Shown: one piece after another, positions 44,699-52,472 of the stretch
Layout: every line of letters starts with the position of its first letter
Numbering within the stretch: the stretch's first letter is position 1
Assembly: GCF_024199925.1 (NCBI RefSeq)
Contig: NZ_JANADR010000001.1
Location: forward strand, 8,311,501 to 8,375,500
Direction: 5' to 3'
Length of the DNA: 64,000 nucleotides
Source of the DNA: Bradyrhizobium sp. CCGUVB1N3
GTDB lineage: Bacteria; Pseudomonadota; Alphaproteobacteria; Rhizobiales; Xanthobacteraceae
The notes under the pieces: generated by a model
Told to the model about the DNA's origin: nothing
What the model saw: only the letters and a program-made list of their open reading frames with translations
Databases searched by the model: none
Translations under genes and position numbers: made by a program

Positions 44699-45777
44699 TG
44701 ACCGCTGAATTCGACTTCATTCAATCTTACAGAGATCTTGACGAAGGTGCTTCCCGCAACGTCGTTGAGGCGAGGCAGAAGAGTTTCGAGAAGCTGTCGT
44801 CGTCGATCGACAACATGGGGCAGATCTACGATCTTTGCCGTCTCGCGTATCAGGTTGAACCCTTCCCCGAACGCCCATGGTTCGAGGACGCCGTTCGGGA
44901 ATTTGATCCGCATTTCGTCGCCAGCAAGGATAAGGTCGACGCTGGGCGGATCGCCGCTTTGCTTCTTCGGCAGCGGATGGCGTCATCGGGATCCTATGCG
45001 CCGCTGGCGATCCTTACGACGTCGTACTGCGGTCGAAGGCATTCCGCCGACGGAGATGTTCTGACGACGCAGGCGAACGAAGCATTCGTCGCCGCGGTCC
45101 GCAATCACAGGGTCTCGAGCGGAGCAAAGCTGGGGCCGGCGCCGAAGCTGAAAGCGATTACGACGGAAGTCGACGCGGTGAACAGCCACAACCCGCTGCC
45201 CGGCAACATTGCCAAGGCCGCGATCGACGCTGCCATGGCGTCGACCGACGCCGCGGTCAAAGCGCTATCTGATAGCGTCCGGGGCCCCATGGACTCTGCG
45301 CGTGGCGACATCGTGCGGCTCGCCGAAGAAGTAGACATGTTGTGGTGGTGCATCGGCGACTGGCACGAACTGCTGGACAAGCCGCGCACGGAAACTGCGG
45401 TCGGATTGAAGATGGTGGTATCTGGCATCGAACTCGGGACGATGGTCCGCCAATTGCCGGGCCCCTACGGCGCCCACGGAATCCTGAGGAGGATTTCGGG
45501 GGCTGAAGCAGACGGCAAGTCTAGCCTGAAGGCCGCGATCAAATCGCTGTCCCAGGAGGATGCGTCCAAGCTTTCCAAGGACGTTCCGCAGGCGTCTAAG
45601 GCCCTGTTTCCCGTCCACGCGGCGATCCAGTTCGTCGCGCAGCTCGGCCCGGCCGCCTGGGAAGCGGAATTCGCGAAGGTCGCGCCTGACGTCGCGGCCG
45701 CGAAGATGTCGCCTTTCGAACTCGGGATTCAGGCATTCCGCGAGCGTGCGCTGCTCGGACATGGCGGACTCAACTGA
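44698..45777 (+). CDS. GASH-like all-helical protein of a GTPase-associated system
   Basis: A 359-aa entirely helical protein matching, by pattern and position, the family annotated as GTPase-associated system all-helical protein GASH. The characteristic part is the central segment VRLAEEVDMLWWCIGDWHELLD, after a long amphipathic helix (AIDAAMASTDAAVKALSDSV). The start overlaps the phosphoesterase stop, and its own stop overlaps the first GTPase start, showing strict coupling. The role is presumed to be a scaffold between GTPases and effector. Assignment rests on recollection of the family, not a search. Confidence 0.7.
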   Translation: MTAEFDFIQSYRDLDEGASRNVVEARQKSFEKLSSSIDNMGQIYDLCRLAYQVEPFPERPWFEDAVREFDPHFVASKDKVDAGRIAALLLRQRMASSGSYAPLAILTTSYCGRRHSADGDVLTTQANEAFVAAVRNHRVSSGAKLGPAPKLKAITTEVDAVNSHNPLPGNIAKAAIDAAMASTDAAVKALSDSVRGPMDSARGDIVRLAEEVDMLWWCIGDWHELLDKPRTETAVGLKMVVSGIELGTMVRQLPGPYGAHGILRRISGAEADGKSSLKAAIKSLSQEDASKLSKDVPQASKALFPVHAAIQFVAQLGPAAWEAEFAKVAPDVAAAKMSPFELGIQAFRERALLGHGGLN

Positions 45778-46784
45778 TGAATGCGGCAGCGCCGATCTGC
45801 AATTACACCGGTTGCAAGGTCCAGATCGATGGCAAGTGTGCGCTCGGCCGGGATCCGGTCGAGAGCTGCGAGAACTATGCAGCCGATGTCGAAGTGACCG
45901 AAGCACTGGACGAGCCGGAAGAATCGAGGACCGTGCCGCCGGTCCAGATTTGGGCCAGTGACAAGTTGCTTCTTGCGGATTACTCCGCTCTATCGAGGCG
46001 ACGCCGACTTAGGACGGTGGCTCTCGTGGGAGAGGAGAAGGTCGGCAAGACTACCTTGCTTTGCTCGATTTATGCGATGTTCTGCAAGGGTGCGTTCGCC
46101 GACCTGACGTTCGCCGGCAGCGAGACATTGCTCGGATTCGCCAAGCTTCAAGCGTTCACGCTGCTGAGTTCCGGACGTTCCTCGCCAACGGTGCCGCGAA
46201 CGAGCAGGCGTGATCCGCTGGCGTTCTTCCATCTCGCCCTTGCTCGCAGCCGCGGAGATGTCGTCGATCTGGTGATCGCTGATCGGTCCGGAGAGGCATA
46301 CGCGGCCGCTCGGACCTCCACCGACCTCATCGGGACGCTTGACGAATTCCGCCTGGCTGACCGGGTCTGCTTCCTGCTCGACGGCGAGCGGCTCGCATCG
46401 AAGGACGATCGGACGGCCTATACCCGGAATTTCCGGCAAATGATCAACGCGCTTCATGACAACGGCGCTCTTGTCCGCGCCAATGCCGTCGAGATACTTT
46501 CGACGAAGCTGGACATCACGCGCCGTAGCGATGCCGCGGACGTTGGCTTCTTAAGCGATTTCGAGGCCCGTGTGGTATCCGACTTCACTAAAAAGGGCCT
46601 CGCTATATCTTCGCACGAAATCTGCGCTCTGCCGAAGGCGGACCGAACGGTGGGCATCATCGGGCTCGACGATCTGGTCCGGCGCTGGACGCAGCCCCTG
46701 CCGCTTCCCGACGTGGCGCCGTGGCCCGTTGTCGACGCGCCCCGTCAGATCGATCGGTTGCTGTCGAAGATTGCGGGAGGTTAG
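45777..46784 (+). CDS. TRAFAC-type GTPase with Cys-rich N-terminus (double-GTPase system)
   Basis: A 335-aa GTPase. The first 35 residues hold four Cys in a possible zinc motif (ICNYTGCKVQIDGKCALG, then ESCENY). The G domain has a P-loop GEEKVGKTT (85-93), DRSG (169-172, the DxxG switch II) and TKLD (243-246, the base-recognition NKxD position). It fits the second member of the paired GTPases of predicted conflict systems. It is coupled to the GASH-like gene by TGATG and followed after 2 bp by another GTPase. Confidence 0.8.
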   Translation: MNAAAPICNYTGCKVQIDGKCALGRDPVESCENYAADVEVTEALDEPEESRTVPPVQIWASDKLLLADYSALSRRRRLRTVALVGEEKVGKTTLLCSIYAMFCKGAFADLTFAGSETLLGFAKLQAFTLLSSGRSSPTVPRTSRRDPLAFFHLALARSRGDVVDLVIADRSGEAYAAARTSTDLIGTLDEFRLADRVCFLLDGERLASKDDRTAYTRNFRQMINALHDNGALVRANAVEILSTKLDITRRSDAADVGFLSDFEARVVSDFTKKGLAISSHEICALPKADRTVGIIGLDDLVRRWTQPLPLPDVAPWPVVDAPRQIDRLLSKIAGG

Positions 46785-46786
46785 TG

Positions 46787-47653
46787 ATGGATAGGCGCTG
46801 CATGGTCTTCGGCATTCAGGAATCGGGCAAGACCACCTTCGCGGCCGCTCTATGGCACCTGGTGGATAGTGAAGAGATTCCCACGGCCCTGATCAAAGGG
46901 AAACACGTCGGCGATTTCAGCTACCTGCAGGAGATCTCCGGATCGTGGGCCGAAGGCTACGAAGTCGAACGCACGAAGTTGCAACAGCTCGAGCCCATCC
47001 GCGTGAACCTGCTGCACGCGGCGTCGAACAACGAGATGACGTTGGAGTTCGACGATCTGTCGGGCGAGACGCTAGAGCAGGCCTTTGCGACGAGATATTG
47101 TCCAGAGACATTTGTCGAGATAGTCAAAAGCGCCGAAGGCATGCTGCTGTTCCTCAGCGCGAACCGGAAGAACGACGACGCGGTCACGATTCTGGACGTA
47201 TTCGATGCGGAAGAAGATGCGGCGCAACCAGTGGCGGATCCCAACCATTGGGAGCCGAAGAAGGCTCCGTTGCAGGTCCAATTGGTGGATCTCCTCCAGT
47301 GTCTGCAGCGTCCGCCTTTCGAGGCGAGGCCGATGAAGGTAGCTCTGGTGGTCTCGGCCTGGGATCTGGTGCCGGAGGGAACCACGGACGCTGAGAAGTG
47401 GTTGCAGGACCGCTATCCTCTCCTCTCGCAGTACCTTAATAATGCTGAGAGCATCCTAGATCTGAGGGTCTACGGCGTATCGGCACAAGGGGGGCGGCTG
47501 TCTAAGAAGAAGGATGGGCCGGGGCCCGATCGCGAGGAGCTGCTGGCGATCGTGCCGGCAAGTAAGCGAATTCGCATTGTCGGCCCAGAGGTCGCCGAGC
47601 ACGACATTACCCGCCCCTTGCTTTGGCTGGCGGATTTGGAGTCTCCTGTTTGA
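46787..47653 (+). CDS. TRAFAC-type GTPase, second of a pair
   Basis: A 288-aa GTPase beginning directly with its P-loop, FGIQESGKTT (residues 8-17). Switch II is DLSGE (Asp90), and the base-recognition strand is VVSAWD (Asp193), where SAWD replaces the usual NKxD, so guanine specificity is less certain. GGGAGG 6 bp before ATG 46787 defines the start. Two unlike GTPases side by side are the mark of the double-GTPase arrangement, in which they may heterodimerise as a sensor. Its stop TGA overlaps the TTG start of the next gene. Confidence 0.8.
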   Translation: MDRRCMVFGIQESGKTTFAAALWHLVDSEEIPTALIKGKHVGDFSYLQEISGSWAEGYEVERTKLQQLEPIRVNLLHAASNNEMTLEFDDLSGETLEQAFATRYCPETFVEIVKSAEGMLLFLSANRKNDDAVTILDVFDAEEDAAQPVADPNHWEPKKAPLQVQLVDLLQCLQRPPFEARPMKVALVVSAWDLVPEGTTDAEKWLQDRYPLLSQYLNNAESILDLRVYGVSAQGGRLSKKKDGPGPDREELLAIVPASKRIRIVGPEVAEHDITRPLLWLADLESPV

Positions 47654-49581
47654 ACGCCGCCTCGCGCGATACCATTGACCAAGCTCTGTTCGGCTATGCC
47701 GAGGGCCATCGACAAATCGCGTCGTCGGTTCGCTTGCCTCCGAAGGATCTCTATCTTCTCAGCGCTGCGAGCGATCTCGCCAGCGGAGCTCGCCTCGGCG
47801 AACGAGACAGCTACCTGTCCGGACTGCCGTTGCCTGAATCGCGAAGATACGCCCTGTTCCGGACCTGGGCTGCCCCAGAGATGCCGCGCCCCGGCTGCGT
47901 GTGGAGCCATGTGCTTTTGCTTGGCCCAAAAATATCTGCTTCCATTCCGGCGCTCTCGGAAGTCCTGCCGTTCTTCCGTCGGCCGACCGCGAACGATACG
48001 TCGTCTTACGGAGACCCGCTGGACATTTCGTTCTCACAGTTCGCCGAGCCAGCCAGCGGCCATCTGATCTTGGAGATCATATCCAGTTACTATACTGTTG
48101 GACGAGCGACCCTTTCGCCCGATAGCGGCGACGATATCGAAAATGCTGTCTTGGCCGTGTGGTCCCAACAATGGCCGCGCCTCAGATCGTCGTTCTCATT
48201 CTGCACGGCATCGTTGAACGAAAATCGCCGAACGGAGCAGAGCGATTACAACGTTCAAGTCGCTCCGCTTGACGAGGCGACCTCGATCAGCCGCGAAAGA
48301 TGGGTTTCTTACGCGGCTGCCGACGCGGCCCTCAACAAGGTGACGCCGCTACGGCGCTTCTTGTGGCGCTACGGTCGCGATATCTCGGCCCCTCGGCGTC
48401 AGTATCAAATGATCGTAGATCTGTACCTGCGTTCCGATGGCGCCGACGTCCTCTCGTCGGATGCGGCCTTTGAGGTATTTCGGGCTCTCCCGGATCCGTC
48501 GGACGGCGCGGTGCTAAAGCGAGACATCCTCGGGATCGGCCCGAGCTCGCCGCGCCTCGTCGCCGCGATTTCCGCTGTCGATCTGCTGCAGCTCCTGACT
48601 TCGGAGGCGCTTCCAGAAATCCCTACGCCTGTTCAGGTTGGAGCCAGGCTCGAGGAATTGTCTTCGCGGCAGATCGGCTCCGTCGCCTGCTACTACGCGG
48701 CGAACAAGGAAGCTCTGTCGGCATGGAAGGAGAAAATCCTCGGAGCTATTGTGGCGCTGGCCGACAAGTCGTCCATCACGACGGAATACCCGAACGACAT
48801 GATCGCTGACGTCCTGCTCGCGCGTGAAGATCTCGTCGATGCCGACACTCTCCCACTCGTCTCAAATGAAATTCTGCTGCAGCTTATCAAGGAAGATTCG
48901 TCCGTCTCCTTGGCTCAGGCCGTGACGAAAGAGATGGTCCGGCGCGACATGGGTGATCTCGAAGACGCCATGATCTCCTCGCGTCCCGAGCTCGTCTTCC
49001 GGTCCGCAGTCGAGGCCTACTGCGGGAACCAGCTCCATAGATCGTGGCTGGGTCGCCTGTCTAATCGCGTTGGTACGATCCTTGCTGCGGACTGGCTGTC
49101 GCAATTGAAGTCGACAAAGGAATTCGCAGCGGCGCTTTCGATTCTCCGCTACCCACGTTACCTCGCGAAAGGCAGTACAGAGATCGCGCAACGTCTGTCA
49201 GATATGGCCGACGACGCGCAGGGCGACGAGCGTACGACCATGCAGGCTGCCTTGCTCAGGAGCGCGATCGATGAAGGATCCATACAAAGCTGGAACCTGA
49301 TTTCAATCGTGCTGCCCGAGCTCCGCGTGGTTATTATCAACGCGGGCCTCTCGCGGACCGCGGAGTCGATGCTCGTCAACGACCTGCCGCATTTCTATTC
49401 GGCAGGGTATTGGGACCTCAATAAACGAATCCTTTTGAGCTTGTCGAAACTGTATGCCGTCGCAGCAAATCGCGAGGTGCTGGACCGGTTGGCCCTCACT
49501 TCCAACGAGATGGAGCTCGTCTTGTTCGGCGAAGAACGCAACTCCAAGAACCCCTTCTCGAAAATCTTTCCTTGGCTGTAG
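47650..49581 (+). CDS. GAP1-like GTPase-associated protein
   Basis: A 643-aa protein. The N-terminal domain has the pattern of GTPase-associated protein 1: IDQALFGYAEGHRQIASSVRLP, SAASDLASGARLG, SYLSGLPLPESRRYALFRTW and PRPGCVWSHVLLL. The middle and C-terminal parts (residues 230-643) are helical, without known catalytic motifs. I place the start at TTG 47650, 8 bp after TTGGAGT and overlapping the upstream stop; a TTG at 47623 would extend the protein by nine residues. It closes the five-gene coupled operon and is probably the regulator or sensor partner of the GTPases. Confidence 0.78.
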   Translation: MNAASRDTIDQALFGYAEGHRQIASSVRLPPKDLYLLSAASDLASGARLGERDSYLSGLPLPESRRYALFRTWAAPEMPRPGCVWSHVLLLGPKISASIPALSEVLPFFRRPTANDTSSYGDPLDISFSQFAEPASGHLILEIISSYYTVGRATLSPDSGDDIENAVLAVWSQQWPRLRSSFSFCTASLNENRRTEQSDYNVQVAPLDEATSISRERWVSYAAADAALNKVTPLRRFLWRYGRDISAPRRQYQMIVDLYLRSDGADVLSSDAAFEVFRALPDPSDGAVLKRDILGIGPSSPRLVAAISAVDLLQLLTSEALPEIPTPVQVGARLEELSSRQIGSVACYYAANKEALSAWKEKILGAIVALADKSSITTEYPNDMIADVLLAREDLVDADTLPLVSNEILLQLIKEDSSVSLAQAVTKEMVRRDMGDLEDAMISSRPELVFRSAVEAYCGNQLHRSWLGRLSNRVGTILAADWLSQLKSTKEFAAALSILRYPRYLAKGSTEIAQRLSDMADDAQGDERTTMQAALLRSAIDEGSIQSWNLISIVLPELRVVIINAGLSRTAESMLVNDLPHFYSAGYWDLNKRILLSLSKLYAVAANREVLDRLALTSNEMELVLFGEERNSKNPFSKIFPWL

Positions 49582-49697
49582 GAAGGACTTGCCTTGAGAT
49601 TCAATCGGGCCGGTCTGGCCTACGACTTGACCGGAGAGTAGAGCGCTGCTCAATCAGGCAAACGGCCCGGACTCGGGCTCCGTCGGAGGGGACGCCC

Positions 49698-51167
49698 GTG
49701 GCGTTTAAGACCTTAATCGAAGCCGCCATGCATCTCGGCCTAAGGGTCGAGACCGTGGAGCACCTGACGAAGTCCTGCCCCAAACCGGGAGAGGATCGCA
49801 AGCTGAAGTGTATGGCTACCGAGACGGGCCCCTTGTTCGATGAGGCCGAACTCGCGGCCTACATGGGGTACCTTGCACAGCCTTGGCCTAAGCCGAAGGG
49901 CGGCGGACGTCCCCACATTCCAAAAGTGATCAGTGACGACGTCAAAGATGAAGCGCACTATGGGTGCGCGATATGCGGCTCGATGGACAATGGAGAGGTG
50001 GCGCATATCGAAGCTGTCGCCCAGACGCTGAATAACGCGCCGGCCAACCTGATCTATCTGTGCCCGAACCACCATGCCAAGTACGACCTTGGGTTCAAGC
50101 CATCATCCAACATCTCGATAGAGGTCGTGCGTGCGGCGAAGCTTCTGAAGAGGTCGTCCCGGTGCAGGATTCTGAAGTTTGAGGCCAACGCTGCACAGCT
50201 GCTGAATTCGATGCTGCATTTCTTGAAGGATGCGGAGAAGAAGATGGGGGCGGCGGCGGACGAAGATCATCGCTCGATCTATGTGGCGGAAATTAAGGGG
50301 TTGATGGCCTCCATACCCGACTTGACCAAAGCGGCCGAAGAGGCTGCGAAGAAGGATCTTCTGACTACGGAGCCTGAAAAGGTACTCGCCAAGGCGGCGC
50401 CCAAGCTGGCGCTGCTTGCGGCGGCCCTCACGCAGGGCGCGACGGAAAGCGACATCCGCTCGCAAGCCAAGAGCCTCGTTGATGAAGTCGACGAGATACT
50501 CATCGAAATCGACGAGGTCGATTGTCCCCACTGCGGAGGAAGAGGCCAGACAGGACTGGTAGGGGATCTGTGCAGCTATTGTGGGGGCTCCTGCGTGGTC
50601 ACGCAGGACAAGCACGACGCCTACGATCGTGCGGAGCTCGATGAGGTCGATTGCCCGCGTTGCGGCGGTCGAGGGCAGACGGGCTTGGTAGGAGACCTGT
50701 GCGGCTACTGTGGAGGCTCTTGCGTTGTTTCGCGGCAGATGGCCGAAGACTATGATCCGACCGCAATAGACGAGGTCGATTGTCCTCGTTGTGGCGGCCG
50801 GGGGCAGACGGGCCTGGTCGGTGACACCTGCGGATACTGCAAGGGGTCGTGTTCGGTATCTCGGGACGCCGCAGAGAAGTACGATCCGGACGAGATCGAC
50901 GAAGTCGATTGTCCCCATTGCAATGGCAGAGGACAGACCGGACTGGCCGGCGACTTTTGCGCATACTGCGGAGGCTCATGCGTAGTGAGTCACGCAAAGC
51001 GAAAAACCTACGATCCCTCCTCGATCGACGAGCAGGAGTGCCCCCACTGCCAAGGCCGAGGAACGACTGGGCTCGTCGGGGACACCTGCGCTCTGTGTGG
51101 GGGTTCCCAGGTGGTGACGGCAGCGAGAGCCGACGCCTACGCCAAGAAGCGACCTCGATCCTGGTGA
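49698..51167 (+). CDS. HNH nuclease-like protein with five DnaJ-type zinc modules
   Basis: A 489-aa protein. Residues 85-130 carry an HNH fold: CAIC (90-93), His102 in VAHIEAV, and CPNHH (122-126), the metal and catalytic ligands of HNH endonucleases. A helical middle follows (residues 140-270). Residues 273-487 are five tandem 43-residue repeats, each with CPxCxGRGxTGLxGDxCxYCxGS, the CxxCxGxG zinc pattern of the DnaJ central domain. GTG 49698 has a strong GGAGGGG 6 bp upstream. It lies 116 bp after the GTPase operon, so may be a sixth component or a separate cargo gene. The zinc modules may bind nucleic acid or unfolded protein. Confidence 0.8.
   Translation: MAFKTLIEAAMHLGLRVETVEHLTKSCPKPGEDRKLKCMATETGPLFDEAELAAYMGYLAQPWPKPKGGGRPHIPKVISDDVKDEAHYGCAICGSMDNGEVAHIEAVAQTLNNAPANLIYLCPNHHAKYDLGFKPSSNISIEVVRAAKLLKRSSRCRILKFEANAAQLLNSMLHFLKDAEKKMGAAADEDHRSIYVAEIKGLMASIPDLTKAAEEAAKKDLLTTEPEKVLAKAAPKLALLAAALTQGATESDIRSQAKSLVDEVDEILIEIDEVDCPHCGGRGQTGLVGDLCSYCGGSCVVTQDKHDAYDRAELDEVDCPRCGGRGQTGLVGDLCGYCGGSCVVSRQMAEDYDPTAIDEVDCPRCGGRGQTGLVGDTCGYCKGSCSVSRDAAEKYDPDEIDEVDCPHCNGRGQTGLAGDFCAYCGGSCVVSHAKRKTYDPSSIDEQECPHCQGRGTTGLVGDTCALCGGSQVVTAARADAYAKKRPRSW
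50514..51158 (+). repeat. Five in-frame 129-bp tandem repeats
   Basis: Units begin at 50514, 50643, 50772, 50901 and 51030, exactly 129 bp apart, each opening with GAGGTCGATTG or a variant and encoding one four-Cys zinc module. The first four are more alike than the fifth. The exact spacing shows array growth by duplication. Confidence 0.9.
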
Positions 51168-51322
51168 CCGAAAGGCGTTTTGTCCCTACTTCACGCGACA
51201 GTTTCTTCGCGATAGGAATATTAAGAGCTTTCGGTGACGCCTTTGGGTCGCGACCAAAATTCCTCATACATATCAGGGAGATGTCGGTGAGTTACATACA
51301 TACTGATATACTTTCGGTCTAA
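51168..51322. other. Right island edge region
   Basis: Short AT-richer stretch with a CGCGA/TCGCG hairpin (51194-51211), the near-palindrome TTTGGGTCGCGACCAAA (about 51243), TCGGTGAC at 51231 (inverse of GTCACCGA left of the island) and ATATCAG/CTGATAT arms (51270-51276, 51303-51309). Probably contains the right recombination site and the new promoter for the GNAT-folA pair. No gene. Confidence 0.45.
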
Positions 51323-51808
51323 ATGTCATTCAACATCCGCCGCGCGCGGCCCGGCGAAGCCGGGCTCGTTCTCTCCTTCATCCGCGAGCTCGCCGAGTAC
51401 GAGAAGCTCACGCACGAGGTGGAAGCCACGGAGGCGATGATTGCGGAGGCGCTGTTCGGCGCGAACCCGCGGCTGTACTGCGCGATCACCGAATGGGACG
51501 GCGAGGCGGTCGGCTTCGCGGTGTGGTTCGTGAATTTCTCCACCTTCAGCGGCCGCCACGGCATCTATCTCGAAGACCTCTACGTGCGGCCGTCGCATCG
51601 CGGCAAGGGCATCGGCAAGGCGCTGCTCACTTATCTCGCGAAGGAATGCGTCGAGAACGGCTGGTCACGGCTGCAATGGGCGGTGCTGGATTGGAACGCG
51701 CCGTCGATTGCGTTCTACAAGTCGCTCGGCGCCGTCATGATGAACGACTGGACGCTCTGCCGCGTCACCGGTGATGCATTGACGCGGCTTGCAGGAAAGG
51801 CGCCCTGA
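51323..51808 (+). CDS. GNAT-family acetyltransferase (diamine acetyltransferase-like)
   Basis: A 161-aa acetyl-CoA-dependent transferase like spermidine/spermine acetyltransferases. Motifs: IRRARPGEAGLVLSFIRELAEYEKL, GIYLEDLYVRPSHRGKGIGKALL (acetyl-CoA loop RGKGIG) and WNAPSIAFYKSLGA. The start at 51323 is followed by folA with a TGATG overlap. No clear ribosome site precedes it, consistent with its natural upstream region having been replaced by the island edge. Confidence 0.85.
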   Translation: MSFNIRRARPGEAGLVLSFIRELAEYEKLTHEVEATEAMIAEALFGANPRLYCAITEWDGEAVGFAVWFVNFSTFSGRHGIYLEDLYVRPSHRGKGIGKALLTYLAKECVENGWSRLQWAVLDWNAPSIAFYKSLGAVMMNDWTLCRVTGDALTRLAGKAP

Positions 51809-52317
51809 TGGAGATCGTCTTCGTCGTCGCCATCGCGGAGAACGGCGTCATCGGCGCCGGCAACGCGATCCCGTGGCGGCTGAAATCCGACATGCAGCGC
51901 TTCAAGGCGCTCACCATCGGCAAGCCTGTGGTGATGGGCCGCAAGACCTTCGAGTCGCTGCGCCGGCCGTTGCCGGGCCGCACCAACATCGTCATCACCC
52001 GCGATGCGGGTTTCCGTGCGGCTGGCGCCATCGTGACCACGTCCTCGGCGGATGCCTATGCGATCGCGCGCGGCGATGCCCTGCGGCGCTCGGTCGCCGA
52101 TATCGCCGTGATCGGCGGCGCTGAAATCTATCGCCAATGGCTCGATCGCGCCGACCGCCTCGAAGTCACGGAGGTGCATGCGCGGCCCGAGGGCGACACC
52201 GTTTTTGAGATCAGCAAGGCGGAGTGGGAGGAGGCGGCGCGTATCCGACATCCGGCCGGAGGCGACGACAGCGCCGATTTCTCCTATGTGACATATCGTC
52301 GGCGGCGGCAACATTAA
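51808..52317 (+). CDS. folA: Dihydrofolate reductase
   Basis: A 169-aa NADPH-dependent enzyme regenerating tetrahydrofolate, the partner of thymidylate synthase. Hallmarks: IAENGVIGAGNAIPWRLKSDMQRFKALT, GKPVVMGRKTFESL, RPLPGRTNIVITR and IGGAEIYRQWLDRADRLEVTEV. Translation is coupled to the GNAT gene (TGATG). The separation from thyA by 20 kb is explained by the island. Confidence 0.95.
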   Translation: MEIVFVVAIAENGVIGAGNAIPWRLKSDMQRFKALTIGKPVVMGRKTFESLRRPLPGRTNIVITRDAGFRAAGAIVTTSSADAYAIARGDALRRSVADIAVIGGAEIYRQWLDRADRLEVTEVHARPEGDTVFEISKAEWEEAARIRHPAGGDDSADFSYVTYRRRRQH

Positions 52318-52472
52318 CTGCTTTTACCAATGTTTACATTGACATTTCCTCAGCGCGGCATAGCTCGGAGACGGTCAGGCGTGCGTTGTAAGGGGGCAAG
52401 GCGTCCCCTATAAAGCCGGACCGGACAAAGCGGGCGGGGGCAATTTTCAGACCCTGCCGAGGAGACTGTCGA

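Larger units (their letters stand above)
31145..51310. mobile_element. Genomic island between thyA and GNAT-folA (boundaries approximate)
   Basis: About 20 kb of accessory genes separates thyA from folA. The left end has three overlapping tyrosine-recombinase genes, a coiled-coil gene and a RecD2-like helicase; the cargo is a divergent block of unknowns and a GTPase-centred operon ending in an HNH protein. No phage structural, conjugation or plasmid genes are present. The exact ends could not be set: candidate inverted matches are GTCACCGA at 31147-31154 and TCGGTGAC at 51231-51238. I found no convincing long direct repeat at the two edges. Confidence 0.75.

Noticed and set aside
50514..51158. 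Possible CRISPR or satellite array
   Set aside because: The 129-bp repeats are in frame and encode zinc modules; there are no spacers.
49698..51167. DnaJ co-chaperone
   Set aside because: There is no J domain with HPD motif; only the zinc pattern is shared.
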